A stretch of 64,000 bases of DNA from Halobacillus yeomjeoni (GCF_020171525.1 NZ_JAIVAI010000001.1:1302001-1366000); one strand, 5' to 3'; numbered from the stretch's first letter, positions 19,488 to 27,285 are shown. Numbers and translations are program-made. The notes: generated by a model from the sequence alone, not told the origin.

Positions 19488-19589
19488 ATGAAGAAGCCCT
19501 ATTTAAAAAGCAGCAGACCGGAACCTGACGTAGGAATCATTGAAGTAATATTGGCTTTACTTCTCATAGTCCTTTCCATACTTCGTTGA
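19488..19589 (+). CDS. possible small membrane peptide
   Basis: 33 codons: a basic, Pro-containing head (MKKPYLKSSRPEP) followed by a hydrophobic helix (IIEVILALLLIVLSIL) and a terminal Arg. The head-plus-helix layout is typical of real small membrane proteins, but no clear RBS precedes the ATG, so this is a tentative call. Confidence 0.35.
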   Translation: MKKPYLKSSRPEPDVGIIEVILALLLIVLSILR

Positions 19590-19717
19590 CGACTAAAGAT
19601 CAGGTTTGGAAAGCGGAATCCTCACAGGTTTTATATGCAGAAAAACACCAGTCTCGATAAAGAATATAGATATCAATCCATAAACTCTCTATAAAACCAA
19701 TTTCAAATTTATCCAAA

Positions 19718-19763
19718 AATGAAACGGCAAGGCTGAAGAAGGCCTACCCGTTTCATTTATTTT
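19718..19763 (+). terminator. terminator downstream of the small SFPNIP gene
   Basis: Stem AATGAAACGG/CCGTTTCATT with an inner GGC/GCC element and a TATTTTT tail. The stretch 19590-19717 shows nothing else. Confidence 0.7.
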
Positions 19764-19881
19764 TACGTTTATAATGACAGGCCCAAATTACATTGGGATA
19801 TTATAATCTGATTAAAATACGAAGCTGTCCTTTCTGACTTCCAATTTACATATCTTCAGCGACAAAAGGACTAAAAAAGTT

Positions 19882-19936
19882 CAAAAAAAAAAGAAATGAC
19901 GCGGCCTCCTTCTGGATAGGAAACCGCGCCATTTCG
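19882..19936 (-). terminator. terminator of the tRNA-Val gene
   Basis: Minus-strand stem GAAATGGCGCGG/CCGCGTCATTTC with a run of ten T after it, 15 bp after the tRNA 3' end. Confidence 0.85.
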
Positions 19937-19950
19937 GCACTTTGTATGGA

Positions 19951-20023
19951 TGATTCCGATTGGGCTCGAACCAACGACCTCCACCCTGTCAAGGTGGCGC
20001 TCTCCCAGCTGAGCTACGGAATC
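19951..20023 (-). tRNA. tRNA-Val (anticodon GAC)
   Basis: Folds as a full cloverleaf on the minus strand: acceptor GATTCCG/CGGAATC, D arm GCTC/GAGC, anticodon stem CCACC/GGTGG with loop TTGACAG (anticodon GAC), T arm with TTCGAGC, discriminator A. The CCA end is not encoded. Single tRNA with its own strong promoter and terminator. Confidence 0.95.
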
Positions 20024-20063
20024 ATATGTAAGATGTTGTCGCAATTTCTTGCTGACAAGTAAT

Positions 20064-20092
20064 AATATACAACGGATCAAAAAAAGTGTCAA
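20064..20092 (-). promoter_or_regulatory. sigma-A promoter of tRNA-Val
   Basis: Minus-strand TTGACA (20087-20092), exact 17-bp spacer, TATATT (20064-20069). Near-consensus, ending about 40 bp before the tRNA. Confidence 0.85.
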
Positions 20093-20274
20093 CAGATTTT
20101 AAGTAATTTCTAAAAACCATGTAAAATTCTCTTTTTTTCTCGTTCATTATTCTTCCAACGAATATCTGTTCCACTTTTTGCACAATTCTATGGTAAACTA
20201 TATATGTTATGTTTATGGAATTAGAACAGCGGGAATTTTGTTAATGAACTTCCTTGCGTGTTAGGAGGTGGTCG

Positions 20275-21003
20275 ATGATGGGTAGAGATGGATCCATGAA
20301 GGAATATAACATAGACAGTCGATACTTAGATGAAACCATGAAATTAAGAGTGTATACGCCGAAGAATTTCTCTCCATTGTATAAGTACCATTTCTGTATT
20401 ATGCAAGATGGAAATGATTATTTCCAAATGGGACGTGCAGCTACATTAAGTGATGAGCTTCACGCCGACCAGGAAATTGAAAATACGATTTTTATCGGCA
20501 TTCATTATAATGATAAGTATGATCGACTCGATAAGTACCATCCAGATGGAAAGAAACAAGCGGATTATGTGAACTTCCTGATCCGTGAAGTCGTTCCGTT
20601 CCTGGATGAGGAGCTTCCAGGATATTGTATGGGAAGAGGCCGTACACTTGTCGGGGATTCTTTAGCAGGAAGTCTGGCTTTGATGACAGCTGTCAAATTC
20701 CCGAACATTTTCGGCAATGTCATCATGCAGAGTCCTTATGTAGACCAACATGTCATGGAAGTCGTAGAGTCCGCAAAAGATTTATCCTCTTTGACGATTT
20801 ACCATACAATTGGTAATCAGGAGTATGATGTCGAAGCGACGAAAGGCGAAAGGAAGAATTTCCTTCAGCCCAATCGCGAGTTACGGGATTATTTGAATCG
20901 CCAGCCGCTTGCCTATACTTTTCATGAACTGGATGGGGATCATACATGGGGTTCATGGCAGAAAGATTTCAAGCGTGCTCTTTTAACGATGTTTGGAAAG
21001 TAA
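20275..21003 (+). CDS. yjcH: YjcH-like esterase (alpha/beta hydrolase)
   Basis: 242 residues of the Fes/YbbA esterase fold: CIMQDGNDYFQMGR, TIFIGIHYND, a nucleophile elbow VGDSLAGSLALM and a late LDGDHTWGSWQKDF supplying the His. Substrate unknown. Starts at ATG 20275 or 20278 after TTAGGAGG. It begins the yjcH-yjcG-yjcF cluster, which occurs in the same grouping in B. subtilis. Confidence 0.85.
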   Translation: MMGRDGSMKEYNIDSRYLDETMKLRVYTPKNFSPLYKYHFCIMQDGNDYFQMGRAATLSDELHADQEIENTIFIGIHYNDKYDRLDKYHPDGKKQADYVNFLIREVVPFLDEELPGYCMGRGRTLVGDSLAGSLALMTAVKFPNIFGNVIMQSPYVDQHVMEVVESAKDLSSLTIYHTIGNQEYDVEATKGERKNFLQPNRELRDYLNRQPLAYTFHELDGDHTWGSWQKDFKRALLTMFGK

Positions 21004-21039
21004 AGACATTTAGAAAAAGAAACAGGAGGGGTTTGTCCA

Positions 21040-21555
21040 ATGAGATACGGTATAGCAGTGTTTCCATCAAAAAAAGTACAGGACGTGGCCAATTCATATC
21101 GAAAGCGTTATGACCCGCACTATGCATTGATACCGCCACACATAACTTTGAAAGAAGCCTTCGAAGCTGATGAAGAGGAGATTGAAAGCAAAATCATCCC
21201 GGAACTGCATTCAATTGCTGAAAATACCCAGCCTTTTTCTTATGGAATGTATAAAGTCAGCTCATTTTCACCGGTGACCAACACGATTTATTTGAAAATC
21301 GATCCGTCAGAGGAAATCTTCGATTTGAACGAAAAACTGCACTCTGAAAAAATGCCTGGTGAAAAAGACTTTGCCTTTGTTCCACACATCACGATTGCAC
21401 AAAAGCTGTCAGACGAAGAGTTTTCTGATGTATACGGAAGCTTACGCATGCTCAAATTCGACATCCAGGACAAAGTGGACAGATTCCAGCTTCTCTACCA
21501 ACTTGAAAATGGAGCTTGGAGCGTTTATGAAACTTTCCGTCTAGGTGGAAAGTAA
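21040..21555 (+). CDS. yjcG: YjcG family 2H phosphoesterase
   Basis: 171 residues with the two H-x-T/S-x motifs of 2H (LigT-like) phosphoesterases: PPHITL near residue 32 and PHITIAQ near residue 112. Length and spacing fit B. subtilis YjcG. Substrate not established; the fold acts on cyclic or 2',5'-linked nucleotides in other proteins. Lies 36 bp after yjcH and 2 bp before yjcF. Confidence 0.9.
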   Translation: MRYGIAVFPSKKVQDVANSYRKRYDPHYALIPPHITLKEAFEADEEEIESKIIPELHSIAENTQPFSYGMYKVSSFSPVTNTIYLKIDPSEEIFDLNEKLHSEKMPGEKDFAFVPHITIAQKLSDEEFSDVYGSLRMLKFDIQDKVDRFQLLYQLENGAWSVYETFRLGGK

Positions 21556-21557
21556 AC

Positions 21558-21983
21558 ATGATCGAGCTTCACAGAGTCACTTCACAAAAAGAAAAAGACG
21601 ACGCCTTCCATGTACGAAGGGTCGTCTTTATTGATGAACAGAATGTGCCGGAAGAGATAGAAATAGACGCATATGATGATCACTCCATTCACCTGGTCGG
21701 CTATGAAAATGATAAACCTGTTGCCGCCGGACGTCTCAGATTTGTGGAAGGATACGGAAAGCTGGAACGCATATGTGTCAAAAAAAACTGTCGGGGACGT
21801 TCATACGGAAAAGAAATGATTCTCTTCATGGAGTCCATCGTCCGGAACGAAGGGTTCAATAAAACGAAATTGAATGCCCAGATCCAAGCGGAAAAGTTTT
21901 ATGAGTCCTTGGGATATGTCACAGTTTCTGAAGAATTCTTGGACGCAGGCATCCCGCATGTAACGATGACCAAATCACTATGA
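21558..21983 (+). CDS. yjcF: YjcF-like GNAT acetyltransferase
   Basis: 141 residues. Begins IELHRVTSQKEKDDAFHVRR, then FIDEQNVPEEIE, and has the acetyl-CoA-binding strand and loop LERICVKKNCRGRSYGKEM (R/Q-x-x-G-x-G/A type). Acceptor unknown. Two bases after yjcG, so translationally linked. Confidence 0.88.
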   Translation: MIELHRVTSQKEKDDAFHVRRVVFIDEQNVPEEIEIDAYDDHSIHLVGYENDKPVAAGRLRFVEGYGKLERICVKKNCRGRSYGKEMILFMESIVRNEGFNKTKLNAQIQAEKFYESLGYVTVSEEFLDAGIPHVTMTKSL

Positions 21984-21990
21984 TTCACCA

Positions 21991-22024
21991 GCTGTCTTCT
22001 TGACAAAAGAAGGCGGCTTTTTTA
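21991..22024 (+). terminator. terminator of yjcHGF
   Basis: Ten-base stem GCTGTCTTCT/AGAAGGCGGC (two G-U pairs) followed by TTTTTT, just after the yjcF stop. Confidence 0.8.
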
Positions 22025-22111
22025 TTAGCCTCTGTGAAAATCTATTGTCAGGTCACGGAAAATGATTCTTTTTTATAAGCCTCATCCACCCCAGGTCTCT
22101 CAACTAAACTT

Positions 22112-22123
22112 TAACAGAGCCTT
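22112..22123 (+). repeat. solo terminal repeat of the MITE-like element
   Basis: TAACAGAGCCTT is identical to the right ends of the elements at 32068 and 62869, and the preceding bases (TCAACTAAACTT) resemble their subterminal TCAACAACAGACTT. No matching left end was found within several hundred bases, so this looks like a leftover end. It lies 64 bp before the DUF421 gene. Confidence 0.5.
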
Positions 22124-22186
22124 TTGTTTAAATTTCCGCTCAGTTGTCTAGAATTAGATATAGACGTCTGACTGAGGGTGAGAACC

Positions 22187-22864
22187 ATGAATTTTGTTGA
22201 TATTACTATAGAATCCCTATTCGGATTCGCAGCTCTATTTGTCATGACCAAAGTTTTAGGAAAAACTCAAATCACCCAAATTACGGCCTTCGACTTTATT
22301 GCTGCTCTAGTTCTAGGAGAACTGGTCGGAAACGCCTTATACGATGATGAAGTAGGAATACTTCAAATCGGCTTTGCTGTCTTCGTATGGAGTGTCCTTA
22401 TTTATGTAACAGAAATCATTACGGAAAAATTCAAGGGGACGCGGAACCTTTTGGAAGGTCATCCATCTCTCGTCATTCATAAAGGTAAAATTGACAGGAA
22501 TCAGTTGAAGAAAAACAACCTTGATATAAATCAATTGCAGCACTTGCTTCGATCGAAAGATGTATTTTCCATGCGGGAAGTTGAATATGCTATCCTTGAA
22601 ACCGATGGAACGATATCCGTTTTGAAAAAAACACCGTATCAATCCGTTACGCAACTAGACCTGAACCTGCCCCCGGCACCTGTACCTCTCCCGACTACTC
22701 TAATTACAGATGGAGAAGTTTTGTGGGACAACCTTGAAGAGGCAGGGCTGAGCGAAAATTGGCTGAATCAACAACTCCAACTCCAAAATGTAAAAGATCC
22801 TAAAGAAGTCTTATTCGCAGAATATAAACATGGAGACACCGAGCTTTATATTCTCAATTTTTAG
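22187..22864 (+). CDS. DUF421 (YetF-type) membrane protein
   Basis: 225 residues: three membrane segments in the first 85 residues, with the conserved FDFIAALVLGELVGNALYD, then a soluble domain (LVIHKGKIDRNQLKKNNL; LLRSKDVFSMREVEYAILE) typical of YetF/YrbG/YkjA. Some members act in spore germination or membrane stability in clostridia and bacilli; this one is untested. The ATG at 22187 follows GAGGGTGAG. Its end overlaps the convergent MBL gene by 11 bases. Confidence 0.88.
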   Translation: MNFVDITIESLFGFAALFVMTKVLGKTQITQITAFDFIAALVLGELVGNALYDDEVGILQIGFAVFVWSVLIYVTEIITEKFKGTRNLLEGHPSLVIHKGKIDRNQLKKNNLDINQLQHLLRSKDVFSMREVEYAILETDGTISVLKKTPYQSVTQLDLNLPPAPVPLPTTLITDGEVLWDNLEEAGLSENWLNQQLQLQNVKDPKEVLFAEYKHGDTELYILNF

Positions 22865-23759
22865 GTGATGGAAAAAAAGTCCAACGAAAATCGGCAATCT
22901 TGTCGTAAACATGTTGGTCTTTTTTTAATCCCAACAAATAGGCAGTCACTGCCGTACGATAAAGCAGCCAATGGCCGAGTCCAGAAGCTTGGACATTGTA
23001 TGCTTGACACATATCGGAGACCACTTGTTCATGAGAAACCCCCTCCGAATAATTGGATAAGTAAACCTCAAGCCAATCCATTAAACTTGTATGATAAGTG
23101 ATGTTCTGGTTTATGGTTTCAGTAGGATCAGACTCAAAAATCCCATGACCGGGTACCGCACCCTCATGATCGATACTCAACAGCCTTTTTAAACTATTCA
23201 CTGTTTTTGTGGCATCCGTAATGTATGGGATTTTATGTTTTGTTAACGTTTCATTACTGAAATAACTATCTCCAGCGTACAAAATTCCATTGATCAATAA
23301 GGCAGCTTGTTGATAACTATGGCCTGGTAGGACAAATACTTCCGCTTCCATAGATCCTATTGAAACCTTTCCTTCTTCAACAACTTCATCGATATGTACG
23401 GCTTCTCCAAGTAGAAATTTATTATCCAGCTCTTCCACTGGATCGTTTCCTCCAAATAAATAAAGAGGTTCAAGCAACGGGTTACGTAAAATGGCTTCTT
23501 CAAATGGAGGAGCCATTGTATGTACAGAGTAGGTTTCCTGGATGTGCCGCGCTCCCCCATAATGGTCGGCATGGGCATGCGTAATAAAAAGGTGCGTCAA
23601 TGGAAGCTCCCGAATTTCGAGCTCCCTGAGCACCTTTTTAATGGAAGAGCGATCGAGTCCTGCATCAATCAACAGGCCGGTTGTCCCCTCTTTTACATAC
23701 CCGATGTTCACTGAACTATGATAGTAAAAACAATCTTCTTTGATATTTTGGAAAGACAT
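22854..23759 (-). CDS. metallo-beta-lactamase fold hydrolase
   Basis: 301 residues. Carries the MBL metal motif THAHADHYGG (about residue 61), the later metal His in LPGHSYQQAALL, the bridging Asp in YAGDSYF and a final PGHG. A C-terminal helical extension (from about residue 215) is like that of glyoxalase-II-related and YobT/YflN-type hydrolases. Substrate not predictable. Separated from the upstream gene by 17 bp. Confidence 0.85.
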   Translation of the reverse strand: MSFQNIKEDCFYYHSSVNIGYVKEGTTGLLIDAGLDRSSIKKVLRELEIRELPLTHLFITHAHADHYGGARHIQETYSVHTMAPPFEEAILRNPLLEPLYLFGGNDPVEELDNKFLLGEAVHIDEVVEEGKVSIGSMEAEVFVLPGHSYQQAALLINGILYAGDSYFSNETLTKHKIPYITDATKTVNSLKRLLSIDHEGAVPGHGIFESDPTETINQNITYHTSLMDWLEVYLSNYSEGVSHEQVVSDMCQAYNVQASGLGHWLLYRTAVTAYLLGLKKDQHVYDKIADFRWTFFPSPKN

Positions 23760-23776
23760 CCCAACACTCCCTCGTT

Positions 23777-24055
23777 TTATATGGTTTCGCTGAAATGCTT
23801 CCCTTTTCCTGTAATTTGGGAGTATATTTTTTCTGCCATACTGGAATGACTCTGCATTTGTTTCTTTCCAAGGTTCAGTTTTGATGGTTCATCTGACTCT
23901 CCAGTTTTGTTTTGGTATGCTTTACGTTCTTCCAGCTTGGTTTTCAATTCCACTTTGTGAATTTCATCAAGTATAAAAGGAGAGCGCTCTGTCTGAATAG
24001 TCCTGTTCTTATAATCATCATATTGATAGTGGTTAAACGGCAGAATATAGCCCAT
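23777..24055 (-). CDS. conserved hypothetical protein (MGYILPFNHYQY type)
   Basis: 92 residues, soluble, charged, likely partly unstructured (many Lys/Glu/Ser). The opening MGYILPFNHYQYDDYKNR is Tyr-rich and looks conserved; similar openings occur in unnamed Bacillaceae proteins as I recall. RBS AAAGGAGGAGTG. Lies in a minus-strand run with the spore-related DUF1360 gene, so a spore role is possible but not shown. Confidence 0.6.
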   Translation of the reverse strand: MGYILPFNHYQYDDYKNRTIQTERSPFILDEIHKVELKTKLEERKAYQNKTGESDEPSKLNLGKKQMQSHSSMAEKIYSQITGKGKHFSETI

Positions 24056-24124
24056 CGTCCACTCCTCCTTTATTGACTTATACCCGCTTTCTTCGATATA
24101 TATACTTCACAAGCTTTCTACACC

Positions 24125-24337
24125 TCACTCAAAGAAACGCTCCACCTTAGTCATTTGCTTATTCAAAAACTTCTCCATTCCTGCCATTCGCTTAGTAAAA
24201 CTGTGATCCCATTTTTGAAAATCCTTTTCCCAAGCGGTGAATTTATTTTCAGGCTTTTGTATAATTCCATTCATTTTCGACGTTTCTTCAAAAATCTCCT
24301 TCAGGATTTGGTGTAAGCCTTTGTCGTTCCGCCTCAT
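24125..24337 (-). CDS. small helical protein coupled to the DUF1360 gene
   Basis: 70 residues, basic, predicted helical (GLHQILKEIFEETSKMNGII; FTKRMAGMEKFLNKQMTKVE), with no membrane segment. Its ATG overlaps the stop of the upstream gene (ATGA at 24334-24337), indicating translational coupling. Not recognised; likely works with the DUF1360 protein. Confidence 0.55.
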   Translation of the reverse strand: MRRNDKGLHQILKEIFEETSKMNGIIQKPENKFTAWEKDFQKWDHSFTKRMAGMEKFLNKQMTKVERFFE

Positions 24338-24669
24338 AAATAACGGTCGCTTCCACCAAAGAGCAAGGATTGCAATCCGGCAACTGCTAAAAGAAGAACG
24401 AGTAAACTCCCAAAAGGGACAAAAATGTACAGAAAAATCATAATGCCTGCAGACCACACTCCAACACACCAATGACAACTGAGACCTTCCCCAATCCACC
24501 CTGTCGGTTCGAGCCACTGCTCTTGTTCCCCTTTATCATTGAGTTCTACTTTTGTTTTAATAAATGGCTTTCTTAACCATTCCATAATAAGGTCTTTCAC
24601 AATTAATCGTGTAAAACGAAAACTGGCTAAGCCAAGAATCAATAATTCTAACCAGGTAATCGTAGGCAA
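24334..24669 (-). CDS. DUF1360 (YjcA-like) sporulation membrane protein
   Basis: 111 residues. Two hydrophobic segments flank a charged loop; the conserved FRFTRLIVKDLIMEWLRKPF and the motif LSCHWCVGVWSA (C-x2-C next to W) define DUF1360, which includes B. subtilis sporulation protein YjcA, located near the cotXYZ genes as here. Starts with TTG at 24667-24669 after GGGGGAGAT. Probably a membrane protein of the developing spore. Confidence 0.8.
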   Translation of the reverse strand: MPTITWLELLILGLASFRFTRLIVKDLIMEWLRKPFIKTKVELNDKGEQEQWLEPTGWIGEGLSCHWCVGVWSAGIMIFLYIFVPFGSLLVLLLAVAGLQSLLFGGSDRYL

Positions 24670-24686
24670 CTTGATCTCCCCCTAGA

Positions 24687-24716
24687 GAAAAAGCCACTAC
24701 TTTTTCTTGTAGTGGC
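24687..24716 (-). terminator. terminator after the Ser-rich coat-cluster gene
   Basis: Perfect 9-bp stem GCCACTACA/TGTAGTGGC (minus) followed by TTTTTCTC, ending 17 bp before the DUF1360 start; it separates the two transcripts, at least partly. Confidence 0.75.
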
Positions 24717-24735
24717 CTGACTGAATCATGATTTC

Positions 24736-24987
24736 TTAAAACCAAGAAAATCCTCTGCGACGGTCTGACGATTCGTCACCATGGCGACCTCTTGAACTGC
24801 TGGAGCTACTGGAGCTGCTTTCTTCTGCTCCTGCAACATCATCGTCCCTCCGGTGACGTAGACCACCGAAGAATGGATCTACACGACTATCTCTGTCATC
24901 TCGCCCCCTGCGTCTAGGCTCTATGAACACGTTATCTGCTTCAATGAAGAGGTCATTCACCCGGATGACTCTTTTTCTCTCAGACAT
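24736..24987 (-). CDS. Ser/Arg/Asp-rich protein of the coat cluster
   Basis: 83 residues. An ordered-looking head (RKRVIRVNDLFIEADNVFIE) is followed by a strongly charged RRRGRDDRDSR part, PFFGG, and a run of nine Ser before an RG-rich end. Low complexity and charge resemble spore coat proteins. The ATG at 24985-24987 follows GAAGGAGATG, and a sigma-K-like promoter lies just upstream, so mother-cell expression is likely. No named family recognised. Confidence 0.65.
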   Translation of the reverse strand: MSERKRVIRVNDLFIEADNVFIEPRRRGRDDRDSRVDPFFGGLRHRRDDDVAGAEESSSSSSSSSRGRHGDESSDRRRGFSWF

Positions 24988-25017
24988 AAGATTCATCTCC
25001 TTCTTAAAGTTCATTGT

Positions 25018-25046
25018 TAATCTATGGTCAAACTTCCGCACAGGTA
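25018..25046 (-). promoter_or_regulatory. sigma-K-like promoter (leftward)
   Basis: Minus-strand TACC (25043-25046), 16-bp spacer, CATAGATTA (25018-25026), matching the sigma-K pattern mACm-N15/16-CATAnnnTA. It lies 31 bp upstream of the Ser-rich coat-cluster gene. Confidence 0.5.
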
Positions 25047-25107
25047 TAGTCATCCGCCTACACGGGTTGAAATACTTATCGATTATTAGAAAACAGACAT
25101 ATGCCCA

Positions 25108-25135
25108 CACCGACATAGGTCACTTACATATTCTA
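25108..25135 (+). promoter_or_regulatory. sigma-K-like promoter (rightward)
   Basis: CACC (25108-25111), 15-bp spacer, CATATTCTA (25127-25135), again fitting mACm-N15/16-CATAnnnTA. It lies 43 bp before cotY/cotZ. Two divergent matches in one intergenic region flanking a known coat gene strengthen both. Confidence 0.55.
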
Positions 25136-25178
25136 TTAAAGACAATACGTCAATTCGTATGGAAAGGGGAAAATATAA

Positions 25179-25679
25179 ATGAGTTGTGGTAAAAAATTCG
25201 ATACGGGCTCCTGTGTGATCGATATTCTTAAAGATATCGTCGATGCTCAGAATGATGTACTCCATGACTGTTTGACGAGTTGTGAACAGTCTATTGCCGA
25301 CCTTCTCGGAGATACAGGTGGAGGATCAGGGTTTGATACGGTCCCAGTAATCCTTTACAACAAAGATGGAAGTCCATTTAAAGGCTACGGCACAAAAAGA
25401 GGCGACCATTGTAATGTAAAAGGCAGCTTCTACTTCCGAGTAAAATCTGTGGATGATGATGGCTGTGCAATTCTTGAATTGCTATTCAGCAATCGACCAC
25501 ATGTTCTTGAAGAAGAGGAAGAATCATCTTCGAGCAGCGAGTGTCACCACCACCGGTTTGACCCTAAATCTCCTGCTCAACAAAACTGCAGAAACCTGAG
25601 GGCATCAGGAATATGCATCACAGTCGACCTGGATTGCTTCTGCCATGTGACTTGCTTACCTGCGGCGGCAACATTGTAA
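25179..25679 (+). CDS. spore coat/exosporium protein CotY/CotZ family
   Basis: 166 residues with 14 Cys, no signal peptide. MSCGKKFDTGSCVIDILKDI, the middle VPVILYNKDGSPFKGYG and the closing ICITVDLDCFCHVTCL are the family layout (CotY/CotZ of B. subtilis, ExsY of B. cereus), which self-assembles into disulphide-linked sheets forming crust or exosporium. An acidic/Ser insert (EEEEESSSSS) lies near residue 112. RBS GGAAAGGGG. Next to cotO and fabI as in B. subtilis. Whether it is the CotY or CotZ counterpart cannot be decided here. Confidence 0.92.
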   Translation: MSCGKKFDTGSCVIDILKDIVDAQNDVLHDCLTSCEQSIADLLGDTGGGSGFDTVPVILYNKDGSPFKGYGTKRGDHCNVKGSFYFRVKSVDDDGCAILELLFSNRPHVLEEEEESSSSSECHHHRFDPKSPAQQNCRNLRASGICITVDLDCFCHVTCLPAAATL

Positions 25680-25683
25680 ACCT

Positions 25684-25716
25684 AAAAAACCGCGCCTCAG
25701 TAGCGCGGTTTTTTAT
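25684..25716. terminator. bidirectional terminator, cotYZ / cotO
   Basis: Stem AAAACCGCGC/GCGCGGTTTT with T runs on both strands, between convergent genes. Confidence 0.9.
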
Positions 25717-25720
25717 ATGT

Positions 25721-26233
25721 TTAAAATCCGATGAGGCGTATGTCTTTAATGGTTTCAAAAGGAACCTCACGTTCAAATGGTCTTTGAAATACCTTCATAT
25801 GGACGATTCCTTCTTCATATTTCGTTACATAACCTCTCAACTGACTCTCATCCTTTGTGGTTACTTCACACTTCATCTTAGGTACATGTGGAGATAACTC
25901 AAAGAAATAATTCACCTTTCCCTCCAAAGTCAATTCATGGAACCTTCTTCTGCGATCTCGTGATGATTTGTTCTGGGGTTTGGTTTCATCAGTATTGGAA
26001 GTATCCTCATTAATTATTTCCTTGTCTTCAACTGCTACGTTTTCAGTAGAATGGGCCTCTTGGTTTCTTATCCGGAGTTCTTTTTCATGCAGGGAAGAGT
26101 CTCCTGATGCGGAAACCTGAGATGAAGGACGTTGGGTACGGAAACTCGTCTGCATATGAACTTCTGCCTGTTTGAATTTAGGTTGAGCGATATACAGCAT
26201 CGGTTCTCTAGCTATCCGTTTTTTATCAGCCAT
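25721..26233 (-). CDS. cotO: spore coat protein CotO
   Basis: 170 residues (YjbX/CotO family). Low-complexity N-terminal half, then the conserved C-terminal domain: GKVNYFFELSPHVPKMKCEV, RGYVTKYEEGIVHMKV and the ending VPFETIKDIRLIGF. CotO is a coat morphogenetic protein acting with CotH and CotE in B. subtilis. Position between fabI and cotYZ is conserved. Confidence 0.88.
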   Translation of the reverse strand: MADKKRIAREPMLYIAQPKFKQAEVHMQTSFRTQRPSSQVSASGDSSLHEKELRIRNQEAHSTENVAVEDKEIINEDTSNTDETKPQNKSSRDRRRRFHELTLEGKVNYFFELSPHVPKMKCEVTTKDESQLRGYVTKYEEGIVHMKVFQRPFEREVPFETIKDIRLIGF

Positions 26234-26438
26234 AACAGATCTCTCCTTTATTAATGGTTCATCATTCTATGTATATGCCCAAGTCTCCAACCATGTACAT
26301 AAATCTCAACAACCTATCAAGGTTTCCGATTTATCCCTATATATATTCTGTTTTTCTTCCTATCAAACTTTCAAAATCGTCTTTTCAAAAGGTTGGGTAT
26401 AAGCTTTCAAACAGGGGTGGAGTACACAAGCCCTTCCA

Positions 26439-26477
26439 AAATAAAAACCGATCTCTGAATCTTTCAGAGATCGGTTT
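26439..26477 (-). terminator. terminator of fabI
   Basis: Perfect 13-bp stem AAACCGATCTCTG/CAGAGATCGGTTT with TTTTTATTTT on the minus strand, 8 bp after fabI. Confidence 0.85.
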
Positions 26478-26484
26478 ATTGAGA

Positions 26485-27264
26485 TTAATAAGAAACGATA
26501 TTGAAACCTGAGTCGACGTGGATGACTTCACCTGTCACTCCACGCGAAAGGTCACTCATTAAATAATAAGCGGTATCCCCGACTTCTTCTTGAGTCACCG
26601 GGCGGCGTAATGGAGCTCTCTCTTCAATAACCGAAAGGATCTGGTTGAAGTCACCGACACCTTTGGCAGACAGCGTACGGATCGGCCCGGCTGAAATCGC
26701 GTTGACACGGATATTGTGTTTCCCAAGGTCATTGGCTAAGTATTTCATGCTTGCATCCAGACTCGCTTTGGCGACTCCCATGACATTGTAGTTTTGAACA
26801 ACCTGCTCTCCACCAAGGTAAGTCAAAGTTACGATGCTTCCGCCCTCCGTCATCAAAGGCTTGGCTGCACGAGCGACAGCCGTCAAAGAGTAGGAGCTGA
26901 TATTATGTGCTGTCAAGAATCCTTCGCGACTTGTATTCAAAAATTCATCTTTTAACTCATCACGGTTAGCATAAGCGATACAGTGGGCCAACCCATGTAT
27001 GACGCCTACATCCTCTTGAATCTTTTCAAACGTTTGGATAATTGCTTCGTCCTCGGTGACGTCACATTCATAAAATAAAGACTCATGACCGCCTTCTAAC
27101 GTATCCGCCAAGTCTCTTACCGATTTTTCAAAACGCTCGGATGCATAGGTGAAAATCAATCGTGCGCCAGCCGCATGCATGGAGCGAGCGATTCCCCAGG
27201 CAATACTCCGCTTATTGGCTACACCCATGATGACATATGTGCGTCCTTCTAATGAAAAATTCAT
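26485..27264 (-). CDS. fabI: enoyl-[acyl-carrier-protein] reductase (NADH)
   Basis: Final reduction of each fatty-acid elongation round; 259 residues, SDR fold. VIMGVANKRSIAWGIARSM is the NADH-binding loop of FabI, and the catalytic Y-x6-K pair is in NYNVMGVAKASLD (about residues 156-163). RBS AGGAGGGC. A FapR-like site lies upstream, as expected for B. subtilis fabI. The triclosan/isoniazid-class target enzyme in other bacteria. Confidence 0.96.
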   Translation of the reverse strand: MNFSLEGRTYVIMGVANKRSIAWGIARSMHAAGARLIFTYASERFEKSVRDLADTLEGGHESLFYECDVTEDEAIIQTFEKIQEDVGVIHGLAHCIAYANRDELKDEFLNTSREGFLTAHNISSYSLTAVARAAKPLMTEGGSIVTLTYLGGEQVVQNYNVMGVAKASLDASMKYLANDLGKHNIRVNAISAGPIRTLSAKGVGDFNQILSVIEERAPLRRPVTQEEVGDTAYYLMSDLSRGVTGEVIHVDSGFNIVSY

Positions 27265-27285
27265 TCCATGCCCTCCTAATTATGA

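Noticed and set aside
24338-24517. N-terminal extension of the small gene at 24125
   Set aside because: It is the other reading frame of the DUF1360 gene; the ATG at 24337 with ATGA coupling explains the data.
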